This document shows, piece after piece, positions 1-4,900 of a stretch of 6,324 bases of DNA. The notes below the pieces were generated by a model that was given only the letters and a program-made list of their open reading frames with translations, was not told the origin of the DNA and ran no database searches. Position 1 is the stretch's first letter; each line of letters opens with the position of its first letter. Both the position numbers and the translations under genes were made by a program. Source of the DNA: Clostridia bacterium (GTDB taxonomy: Bacteria > UBA6262 > WVXT01 > JAUXBS01). Location: the NCBI GenBank assembly GCA_030619245.1, contig JAUXBS010000074.1, positions 1 to 6,324 on the forward strand, given 5' to 3'.

Positions 1-2
1 GG

Positions 3-575
3 TTCTCCGCAAACGAACTGCGCCAGGACCTTACTCCTTCCCAGGAAACAGAAGCGTTAAAAAGGGTATGCGAGAAGGGCGGCATGACATTAAGAGCAAT
101 TGCGGAATCCACGGGAAAAACAATAAGCCAATTGAAAAGTATCAGCAGCAGAAGCAATCTCCATGAAGAAATAAAGACGATGCTGGATGAAGGCAAGGTT
201 TCCCGTGGGACAACCCATAGACTGGCATCTATGGAAGAAGAAGAACAGAAGGAAGTGGTGGATACATTTGAAAGCCTTGATATACCGATCACACAGCAAA
301 ATGTGAATCTTTACAGGGGGCATAAACATGGCCACAGCCGGAAAAAACCAGTTTCTGAAAAGGTTGTCAGAAAGATAAAGGATAATATCGGAGTCCAGGC
401 GGAGGAAATGAAGAACCTTAAGGAATACTACAGCAGTCTCCAGAAGGAAATACGCCAGGCGCATGAGATTGTTAAAAAGGTTTGGAAGGTCCCTGAACTG
501 AACGATTATATCAAAGAAAACCATCCTAAAATATACAAGGATTTCAAGAATGCGCTGGATGCTCTGGGTTATTAA
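3..575 (+). CDS. ParB/RepB/Spo0J-family partition protein, 5' end outside the window
   Basis: The open frame runs from the window edge; the first ATG in view (84) is internal, because the codons before it already read as family sequence. The first visible residues contain NELRQDLTPSQE, matching the 'LTPxEE' helix that opens the ParB/KorB DNA-binding domain. A helix-turn-helix follows (visible residues about 28-53, TLRAIAESTGKTISQLKS), then the typical EGKVSRGTTHRLASM segment (about 63-77), where family members have 'gkis.ghaRaLl'. Known family members bind centromere-like sites and act with a ParA ATPase in plasmid or chromosome segregation; some are phage or element proteins of other function. 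The N-terminal ParB/CTPase domain would lie upstream and cannot be judged. The C-terminal 75 residues are charged and helical, with no motif I recognise. The gene converges on the Fic gene with 34 bp between stop codons and no obvious terminator. Confidence 0.75.
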   Translation, partial: FSANELRQDLTPSQETEALKRVCEKGGMTLRAIAESTGKTISQLKSISSRSNLHEEIKTMLDEGKVSRGTTHRLASMEEEEQKEVVDTFESLDIPITQQNVNLYRGHKHGHSRKKPVSEKVVRKIKDNIGVQAEEMKNLKEYYSSLQKEIRQAHEIVKKVWKVPELNDYIKENHPKIYKDFKNALDALGY

Positions 576-609
576 TATATAGTTTTAGGAATCATCTGTT
601 TTTCTGTAT

Positions 610-1734
610 CTATTTCTTTGATTTCCAATTAATCTGATATCGCACGCTGCGTCCCTTGCCGCCGGCATAACACATAATGCCCTTCTTCAGCAGGTCATTT
701 ATTTCCCTGTAAGCTGTGGCTCTGCTTACTTTAGTCATTCCTGTGTATTTTTTTGTGGTAAGTCCGCCTGTAAAGCCCCTGGGGCCTGATTGGAGCAATT
801 TATGAATTACTTTTAGTTGTCTTTCATTTATTGGTGTTTGCGCATGCTCTTTCCAAAACTCGGATTTCATAAAAACATTACTGATAATATTTTCTGACCC
901 TTTGATAGAACCTATGATAGTGTTTAGAAACCAGGCAAACCATTCTGTTACATCAGCTCTGCAGTTTTGTACATTTTCTAAAATATGATAGTATTCTTTC
1001 CGTTTCTTAATAATATGGGAAGACATGCTGTAAAATCTCATGTTAATATTTTCGTCTTGAGCAAGGGCCATGTCTGTAATTGCCCGGGCTATTCTTCCAT
1101 TTCCGTCTTCATATGGATGGATTGTAATAAAACGCAGATGGGCTGCTGCTGCGCGTATTATTCCGTCAATACTACCCGGAGAAGTATTCCACCAGTCAAT
1201 AAAGAGTTTTAGTTCGTTTTCCATCATTTGCCGCGGTGGCGCTTCAAAGTGCACTTTTTCACTGCCGATAGGGCCTGATATTACACGCATTGGATTATTT
1301 AATCGTAATTTACCTGCGCGTATCCTGTGTAGTCCTGAATAACCTGTCGGGAATAGCGATGCCTGCCAGCTGTTCAGCCTTCTTATTGTCAGGGGTTTGT
1401 CTTTCAAGCGGATTGCATCAAGTAGAATATCAATCAAACCCTCCGTTTCCCTGTCCTTTTTTATACCAACACCGTGAGGCAATCCCAGCCGCATTGCCAC
1501 AGATGAACGGACAGTTTCACGGTTGAGATTCAAACCCTCAATCTCAGCTGTGCGTACAGCCTCTTCTATAAGAATCTCTGCCTGCGCCTCTGTTTCCAGT
1601 TTAATGCCAAGAGAGGTAATCTTACCAAGCAGCCTTCCCTGTACAAGACGCGCTTTAGCCAATAGTTCAATAAGCGCCCTGTGGTCATATTTGAAATCAT
1701 GCCAATCTTTTTTTCCCCAGATGTATTTTTTCAT
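610..1734 (-). CDS. Fic-family protein (DUF4172-Fic-winged helix), putative AMP-transferase
   Basis: This 374-residue protein has three parts. Residues 1 to about 85 match the DUF4172 N-terminal region (MKKYIWGKKDWHDFKYD start). Residues about 110-275 are the Fic domain with the catalytic motif HPYEDGNGRIAR at 206-217, complete for His206, Asp210, Asn212, Gly213 and Arg214/Arg217. Residues about 300-370 form a winged helix-turn-helix (TGMTKVSRATAYREINDL). Fic enzymes transfer AMP, or less often other groups, from a nucleotide to a hydroxyl side chain of a target protein. An inhibitory motif T62-AEI-E66-G67 fits (S/T)xxxE(G/N), the built-in class II inhibitory helix, so no separate antitoxin is expected. 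The start is supported by AAGGAA (1743-1748) 8 nt upstream. The winged helix and the operator-like repeats over its own promoter suggest autoregulation (inference). The target protein cannot be predicted. Confidence 0.9.
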   Translation of the reverse strand: MKKYIWGKKDWHDFKYDHRALIELLAKARLVQGRLLGKITSLGIKLETEAQAEILIEEAVRTAEIEGLNLNRETVRSSVAMRLGLPHGVGIKKDRETEGLIDILLDAIRLKDKPLTIRRLNSWQASLFPTGYSGLHRIRAGKLRLNNPMRVISGPIGSEKVHFEAPPRQMMENELKLFIDWWNTSPGSIDGIIRAAAAHLRFITIHPYEDGNGRIARAITDMALAQDENINMRFYSMSSHIIKKRKEYYHILENVQNCRADVTEWFAWFLNTIIGSIKGSENIISNVFMKSEFWKEHAQTPINERQLKVIHKLLQSGPRGFTGGLTTKKYTGMTKVSRATAYREINDLLKKGIMCYAGGKGRSVRYQINWKSKK

Positions 1735-1764
1735 TTAATGGCTTCCTTGTATTTATTTGTATTA

Positions 1765-1811
1765 TATAATCGCTTCACTATATGAAGCAATTATAACACA
1801 TAATCGCTTCA
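1765..1811. promoter_or_regulatory. Operator-like inverted and direct repeats over the Fic promoter
   Basis: Arms 1765-1777 (TATAATCGCTTCA) and 1783-1795 (TGAAGCAATTATA) form a 13-bp inverted repeat with one mismatch and a 5-bp spacer. A third half-site, ATAATCGCTTCA at 1800-1811, repeats 1766-1777 exactly, 34 bp away. The inverted repeat covers the -10 box and the likely start of transcription; the third half-site lies between -10 and -35. Binding here would block RNA polymerase. The winged helix of the adjacent Fic protein is the obvious candidate binder, but this is inference. Confidence 0.65.
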
Positions 1812-1818
1812 TTTGCAA
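1790..1818 (-). promoter_or_regulatory. Promoter of the Fic gene
   Basis: On the minus strand, TTGCAA (1813-1818, 4/6 match to the -35 consensus) is followed after exactly 17 bp by a perfect TATAAT (1790-1795). Transcription would start near 1783, giving a leader of about 50 nt to the ATG at 1734. The -10 box lies inside the inverted repeat described separately. Confidence 0.65.
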
Positions 1819-2051
1819 GTGTTATTTTTCAAACGCAAGAAAAGCGGCTGCTTAAACGAATGGCAGTATTGTACTGTGCTACAGGATAAACTCCGGGAGT
1901 TGAAGTTTGAAGGCAAGGAACAGGAGACTATCGACTTGATGTATTCTGAGTTTGTCTAATAGGAACGGAATAGAAAACTGATTTTATGGATTTAACGGTT
2001 GAGAAAGGCAGGTGCGAATTATTACGAATGACGAGTGACAAACAACGGTAA
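1812..2051 (+). other. Intergenic stretch with a possible gene tail
   Basis: No complete gene is visible. A plus-strand frame is open from 1804 and ends in TAA at 1957-1959; its last part (from about 1846) reads like the end of a soluble protein (LQDKLRELKFEGKEQETID, then LMYSEFV). It has no start codon with a ribosome binding site and I cannot assign a family. It may be the remnant of a gene whose upstream part was replaced by the Fic module, or chance. Positions 1960-2051 show nothing I can support, and no terminator is evident for the RelE operon ending at 2052. Confidence 0.25.
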
Positions 2052-2312
2052 TTAAAGTTTTCGGTAGGATTCTTTTCTATGCTTTATTAGAATAATTCTT
2101 ATTTCTTTAGATTTATGACTAATTGAATAGATTATACGGTAGTTGCCCTTCCTTATTCTAAAAATCCCTGTTTTCCCGGATAACTTTATACCCCCCTGAG
2201 TAGCAGGATTATGGGATAATTTATCCAGAATTATTACTATTCTCTCAACATCCTTTTTTGGTATATTGTCAAGGTCTTTAAAAACTCTTTTCTCATAAAT
2301 GAGTTTATACAT
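2052..2312 (-). CDS. RelE/ParE-superfamily toxin
   Basis: This 86-residue protein has the layout of a small RelE-type toxin: an N-terminal helix pair with the IPKKDVERI segment (17-25), then KLSG (43-46), then the hallmark FRIRKGNYRIIYSI (51-64), and a C-terminal IKHRKESYRKL (76-86) where relatives have 'HR..vY'. RelE members cleave mRNA in the ribosome; ParE members poison gyrase. The basic Arg52, Arg54, Arg59, Arg79 and Tyr83 favour a RelE-like nuclease, but sequence alone does not settle this. Its ATG overlaps the antitoxin stop codon by one base (TAATG), so translation is probably coupled; GAGG at 2325-2328 lies 12 nt upstream, a weak site. Low toxin output relative to the antitoxin would follow. 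The length is normal and nothing is missing. Confidence 0.85.
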   Translation of the reverse strand: MYKLIYEKRVFKDLDNIPKKDVERIVIILDKLSHNPATQGGIKLSGKTGIFRIRKGNYRIIYSISHKSKEIRIILIKHRKESYRKL

Positions 2313-2566
2313 TAAAGTTTGAGTCCTCGTTTAGCGAGGTATTTATTAAATTCTTTCTGAGAAATATATTTAGGATTTTTCATTCTTTTTTCTACTATTG
2401 CCGTATCCTGCTCATCTTCGGCAATTTCCAGCAACTTCTCTTTGATAGCCTCTGTGATGAAATAGCTCATCTTAATACCGTGGCTTAAGCAATACTTTGA
2501 AAGCATTACTTTAAGGCTGTAAGGAATCCTTGTGCCGAGAAGTATCTGCTTATGACTGTTTTGCAT
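2312..2566 (-). CDS. Ribbon-helix-helix antitoxin of the RelE-type module
   Basis: This 84-residue protein is the first gene of the two-gene operon. Residues 8-14 (ILLGTRI) fit the DNA-contacting beta strand, and residues about 16-28 and 33-46 fit the two helices of an Arc/MetJ-like ribbon-helix-helix fold. Residues 50-84 are charged and probably form the flexible segment that wraps the toxin (KNPKYISQKEFNKYLAKRGL resembles the ends of other RelE-partner antitoxins). Proteins of this type neutralise the toxin and repress their own operon as dimers or higher complexes. The start is decided by a near-perfect AAAGGAGGT (2575-2583 on the minus strand), 8 nt upstream. The family match rests on the predicted fold and context rather than a diagnostic residue. 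Confidence 0.75.
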   Translation of the reverse strand: MQNSHKQILLGTRIPYSLKVMLSKYCLSHGIKMSYFITEAIKEKLLEIAEDEQDTAIVEKRMKNPKYISQKEFNKYLAKRGLKL

Positions 2567-2585
2567 AATATTAAACCTCCTTTTA

Positions 2586-2613
2586 TGTTAACAAATGATA
2601 ACATATGATAACA
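2586..2613. promoter_or_regulatory. Operator of the RHH-RelE operon: three 8-bp repeats at 10-bp period
   Basis: Read on the plus strand: TGTTAACA (2586-2593), TGATAACA (2596-2603) and TGATAACA (2606-2613). The units start exactly 10 bp apart, about one helical turn, so all lie on one face of the DNA. They cover the start site, the -10 box and part of the spacer; a further 10-bp perfect palindrome, ACAATATTGT (2611-2620), overlaps the -35 box. Ribbon-helix-helix repressors typically bind such tandem short sites cooperatively, so autorepression by the antitoxin is likely. Confidence 0.7.
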
Positions 2614-2623
2614 ATATTGTCAA
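2595..2623 (-). promoter_or_regulatory. Promoter of the RHH-RelE operon
   Basis: On the minus strand there is a perfect -35 TTGACA (2618-2623), a 17-bp spacer and -10 TATCAT (2595-2600, 5/6 match). This is a strong sigma-A-type promoter; transcription would start near 2588, about 22 nt before the antitoxin ATG. Confidence 0.8.
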
Positions 2624-2650
2624 ATAAAAAATAATAAATAGTAATGAAGC

Positions 2651-2730
2651 AGCTTACGGACACCTTAGAAGCAAGGGTGAGGTAAGTGTTAATGTCCCGC
2701 GGGGCTTCCCCTGAAACGGGGCTTTACCAC
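2651..2730. other. Stretch with several competing stem pairings, possible structured RNA
   Basis: Several complementary segments lie in 80 bp: CTTAC (2653-2657) with GTAAG (2682-2686), enclosing CACCTT (2661-2666) with AAGGGTG (2673-2679, one bulge); GGACA (2658-2662) with TGTCC (2693-2697); GGTAA (2681-2685) with TTACC (2724-2728); and CCCC (2708-2711), which can pair with GGGG at 2701-2704 or at 2718-2721. CGGGGCTT occurs twice (2700-2707 and 2717-2724). No known riboswitch core is recognisable and there is no U-tract. It lies about 130 bp upstream of rsgA, but the candidate rsgA promoters are downstream of it, so a role in rsgA is uncertain. Confidence 0.3.
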
Positions 2731-2782
2731 GTATATACCTAAATATAACATTGTTAATGTTCCTTTTCCCTCAATTATTTAG

Positions 2783-2800
2783 TATAATACCCCGTATAAT
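2783..2800 (+). promoter_or_regulatory. Candidate -10 boxes for rsgA
   Basis: Two perfect TATAAT hexamers, 2783-2788 and 2795-2800, sit 60-80 bp before rsgA in an AT-rich stretch. Neither has a convincing -35 at 16-18 bp (TTCCTT and CAATTA at 17 bp), so the promoter call is tentative. Confidence 0.35.
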
Positions 2801-2860
2801 ATATATGATTTCATATAAAGACATTGATGGCTTACTGAATACCTGGAAAAAGGAAGATGA

Positions 2861-3937
2861 ATGAAAATAAAAGAATTAGGCTGGAACGATTTCTTTAACA
2901 AAAGTTTCAGTGAAATAGAAACCAAGGAAACCTTTCCCGCAAGGGTGGCAGAAGTACACAAGGACCATTATGTATTATTTAGTGATGAAGGTGAACTGCG
3001 CGCGGAAGTATCCGGTAAGTTTCGTTATAATGCCATTACCGCCAGTGATTATCCTGTTGTAGGAGATTGGGTGATATCAAGGATGAAACCGGAAGGTGGA
3101 GCGGCTATAATAGAAGGCGTCCTCCCCAGGAATAGTAAATTTTCAAGGAAGGTAGCAGGAACAAAAACAGATGAACAGGTATTGATAGCTAATATTGATA
3201 TAGTATTCCTGGTAACCGGGCTTGATAATGATTACAGTTTAAGGCGTATAGAGAGATACCTTACCATTGTGTGGGATAGTAATGTAAAACCGGTAATAGT
3301 TCTTAATAAAACAGATTTATGCCCTGAATTGAAAGAGAGGATAGCTGAAGTTAAAGCTATTTCTTCCGGAGTTCCAATACATGCGCTGAGCGCTTTGAAA
3401 CCAGGGGGAGTCAAGGGATTCAGAAAATATATCAAGAAAGGATGCACCACTGCATTGCTGGGTTCTTCAGGCGTAGGAAAATCAACTATTATAAATTCCC
3501 TGCTTGGCGAGGAAAGACAGAAAGTAGGGCCGGTAAAGGAAGGGGATGATACCGGCAGGCATATAACAAGTTACAGGGAATTGATATTCCTTCCCGGGGG
3601 TGGGATGATTATTGATAACCCGGGTATGCGTGAATTGCAGATGTGGACAGGTGAGGATAGCCTGGATGAAACTTTCAACGATATAAAAGAATTTGCTTAT
3701 AATTGTAAATTTAAAGACTGCAAACACATGGAAGAACCTGGATGCGCCGTTAAAGAAGCATTAGAAAAAGGCGAGCTGGAGGAGAAACGGTTCCAGGTTT
3801 ATCTTAAATTAAAGAAGGAACTTAATTATCTTGCAACCCGTAAAGAAATAAAGTCACGTAATAAAAGAGGAATCTTTAAAAAACAAATAGCCAAATGGCA
3901 AAAACAGGTAAAGACTATTAAACGGAATTATAAATAA
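2861..3937 (+). CDS. rsgA: Ribosome small subunit-dependent GTPase A (circularly permuted GTPase)
   Basis: The 358-residue protein has an N-terminal OB-fold region (about 25-90), then a GTPase domain with permuted motif order: NKTD (149-152, G4), SAL (177-179, G5), GSSGVGKST (201-209, G1/P-loop), DTGRHIT (230-236, G2) and DNPGM (252-256, G3). A zinc knuckle follows, Cys282-x4-Cys287-x-His289-x5-Cys295. All key residues are present. RsgA binds the 30S subunit late in assembly and couples GTP hydrolysis to release and maturation. The basic C-terminal tail (about 316-358) fits RNA contact. The LGWNDFF start and the length place it in the longer RsgA subgroup, often a second copy beside the housekeeping gene (inference). 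The ATG is fixed by an in-frame TGA just before it (2858-2860); AGGAAG (2851-2856) is the ribosome binding site. It is monocistronic here. Confidence 0.95.
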   Translation: MKIKELGWNDFFNKSFSEIETKETFPARVAEVHKDHYVLFSDEGELRAEVSGKFRYNAITASDYPVVGDWVISRMKPEGGAAIIEGVLPRNSKFSRKVAGTKTDEQVLIANIDIVFLVTGLDNDYSLRRIERYLTIVWDSNVKPVIVLNKTDLCPELKERIAEVKAISSGVPIHALSALKPGGVKGFRKYIKKGCTTALLGSSGVGKSTIINSLLGEERQKVGPVKEGDDTGRHITSYRELIFLPGGGMIIDNPGMRELQMWTGEDSLDETFNDIKEFAYNCKFKDCKHMEEPGCAVKEALEKGELEEKRFQVYLKLKKELNYLATRKEIKSRNKRGIFKKQIAKWQKQVKTIKRNYK

Positions 3938-4063
3938 GAAGAATAATCGTTTTTACTAATACCTCGTTTAAGTGATAAAAGATAAAAGTCATGATAACCT
4001 GCTGTCCGCATCAAGGGGGGGTACCATGTCTATTCCTGTTTCCATACCCAAAGTTGCTGTTGT

Positions 4064-4092
4064 TTGACAAAACAAGAAAATTGTGGTATACT
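4064..4092 (+). promoter_or_regulatory. Strong extended -10 promoter giving a probably leaderless DUF4258 mRNA
   Basis: A perfect -35 TTGACA (4064-4069) is followed after exactly 17 bp by TATACT (4087-4092), preceded by the extended -10 element TGG (4084-4086). Transcription should begin 6-7 bp further on, at about 4098-4099, which is the ATG of the DUF4258 gene itself. No ribosome binding site could then be in the mRNA. Confidence 0.8.
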
Positions 4093-4097
4093 AATAT

Positions 4098-4343
4098 ATG
4101 AAACTTCTGGTATATTCACCTCATGTTAAAGAAAGAATGGTTGAGAGAACCATCAGCAGAAAGCAAATCAGGGAGGCGATAGGAAATCCTGAAATCACCC
4201 TTCCTTGTATAGATATAAAAAGAAGAAGAGTGATGAGAAGATATAAGGATAAAACGCTTGATGTTATTTATATTGAGACCAAAAACTCAATAATTATAAT
4301 TACAGCAGTATGGATAACAAGAGATAGGAGGCATAGAAAATGA
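4098..4343 (+). CDS. DUF4258 protein, putative RelE-fold toxin-like
   Basis: The 81-residue basic protein matches the DUF4258 pattern: SPHVKERMVERTISRKQIREAI (7-28), where relatives have 'S.Ha.eRm.eRgIs.eqi..ai', an NPE at 30-32, then a beta-rich half with RRYKDKTLDVIYIE (47-60) and IIIITAVW (65-72). The family is widespread, often beside small partner genes, and structurally related to RelE/BrnT-type toxins; a toxin role is inferred, not shown. The ATG lies where transcription is predicted to start, so the message is probably leaderless. No in-frame alternative start with a ribosome binding site is present before the conserved core. The last codons contain the partner's Shine-Dalgarno site and the stop overlaps the partner's start (ATGA). 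Confidence 0.75.
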   Translation: MKLLVYSPHVKERMVERTISRKQIREAIGNPEITLPCIDIKRRRVMRRYKDKTLDVIYIETKNSIIIITAVWITRDRRHRK

Positions 4344-4606
4344 TAATAACTTTTGATACTGTGGCAAAGGCAATGTATGTAAAAATAGTAAAAGGAAAAG
4401 TTGCCAAGACGGTTGAATTCGCTCCTGAAATATTTGTTGATCTTGACAAAAATGGCAAATTGATGGGAATTGAAATGCTAAATCCAGGCAAGTTGTCATT
4501 AAAGAAGAAAAACCGTCCTAATATTCTCCCCAGGCTTGCCAATAAATATCATGTTCCTGAACTAGAAACTATTCCCAAAAAGGTAGACCAATACCTTTAT
4601 ATGTAA
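4340..4606 (+). CDS. DUF2283 protein, putative antitoxin partner of DUF4258
   Basis: The 88-residue protein begins with the DUF2283 core: ITFDTVAKAMYVKIVKGKV (3-21), then TVEFAPEIFVDLDKNGKLMG (24-43) and IEMLNP (44-49), close to the family pattern 'YD.eaDalYi.l..g.v..T.e......vD.d..G.lvGIEil'. A C-terminal extension of about 35 residues (KKKNRPNILPRLANKY, then a VPELETIPKK segment) follows. DUF2283 genes are often paired with DUF4258 genes and are thought to act as antitoxins or partners; no biochemical role is evident from sequence. Translation starts at an ATG that shares four bases with the DUF4258 stop, with a strong TAGGAGG (4325-4331) 8 nt upstream. It is therefore likely made in excess over its leaderless upstream neighbour. 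No terminator is recognisable after it. Confidence 0.75.
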   Translation: MIITFDTVAKAMYVKIVKGKVAKTVEFAPEIFVDLDKNGKLMGIEMLNPGKLSLKKKNRPNILPRLANKYHVPELETIPKKVDQYLYM

Positions 4607-4638
4607 ATACCCATTTCCTGCAGCCTTTCCAACCTTAA

Positions 4639-4685
4639 CTCCGTATAGTCCATTGGAAGTCAGAATAACCAAAGGAGGTACGGAG
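4639..4685 (+). promoter_or_regulatory. Inverted repeat with a Shine-Dalgarno site in its loop
   Basis: CTCCGTA (4639-4645) and TACGGAG (4679-4685) are perfect 7-bp complements around a 33-nt loop that holds AAAGGAGG (4671-4678), immediately before the ATG of the small ORF at 4687. The CTCC of the left arm could alternatively pair with the Shine-Dalgarno site. It may be a translational control hairpin, or chance. Confidence 0.3.
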
Positions 4686-4686
4686 C

Positions 4687-4764
4687 ATGCGCAAATCAAA
4701 AATTCTTGTTTTAGTTGTCTGCCGGAAGTTTCTTCTCTCCGGCTGCTCCGGTTGTAATATGTAA
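4687..4764 (+). CDS. 25-codon lipoprotein-like small ORF, or the truncated start of a lipoprotein gene
   Basis: A near-ideal AAAGGAGG (4671-4678) stands 8 nt before ATG 4687. The peptide begins MRKSK, continues with a hydrophobic stretch (ILVLVV), then CRK, then FLLSGCSG, where LSGC (17-20) fits a lipobox with Cys20 as the modified residue; it ends at TAA 4762-4764. This looks like a signal peptide II leader. The IS21-like element begins at 4753, so the last codons (from the third Cys on) come from that element. The simplest reading is a lipoprotein gene cut after its leader by the insertion; a genuine micro-lipoprotein is the alternative. The charged RK inside the hydrophobic segment is unusual and lowers confidence. 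An internal GCCGGA/TCCGGC inverted repeat (4721-4726 and 4738-4743) is present. Confidence 0.4.
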   Translation: MRKSKILVLVVCRKFLLSGCSGCNM

Positions 4765-4900
4765 ACGAAAATGAACCCAGTTATCCACAAAATGTAATTG
4801 AAAATTGACCCACCCCTATTGGATAGTATCGTCTATAGAAATAAAACAGGGGGTTAAACTTCGATTACAATACCGGGTTAAATTCTCATTACATTTTACA
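4753..4900. mobile_element. IS21-like element remnant (148 bp, no transposase), MITE-like
   Basis: Four related 19-bp repeats are arranged two and two, facing inward: TGTAAACGAAAATGAACCC (4760-4778) and TGTAATTGAAAATTGACCC (4793-4811) on the plus strand; TGTAATCGAAGTTTAACCC (4851-4869) and TGTAATGAGAATTTAACCC (4875-4893) on the minus strand. The outer ends extend to a 26-bp imperfect inverted repeat (4753-4778 against 4875-4900, 19 of 26 identical) starting with TGTAA. Multiple terminal repeats beginning TGT are a mark of the IS21 family, where the IstA transposase binds. Only 39 bp lie between the inner repeats, so istA and istB are absent. No target-site duplication is visible at the edges, so flanking DNA was probably rearranged. 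It could be moved in trans by a full IS21 element. Confidence 0.65.

Noticed and set aside
90..524. Long minus-strand frame opposite the ParB gene.
   Set aside because: Low-complexity Phe/Leu-rich antisense shadow of a charged coding sequence; no ribosome binding site or family match.
985..1738. Several plus-strand frames opposite the Fic gene.
   Set aside because: Antisense shadows of a complete gene with all catalytic motifs; composition is atypical for proteins.
1765..1811. CRISPR-like repeats or an attachment site.
   Set aside because: Only three half-sites placed over a promoter; the spacing and symmetry fit an operator, and there is no integrase nearby.
2651..2730. Known riboswitch, group II intron domain V or rho-independent terminator.
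   Set aside because: No characteristic core motifs, no domain V-like hairpin and no T-tract after the GC-rich stems.
3938..3965. Terminator after rsgA at the TTTTT run.
   Set aside because: No complementary arms precede the T-run; I see no stable hairpin.
4287..4542. Two minus-strand frames across the DUF4258/DUF2283 junction.
   Set aside because: Shadows of two recognisable plus-strand genes with proper translation signals.
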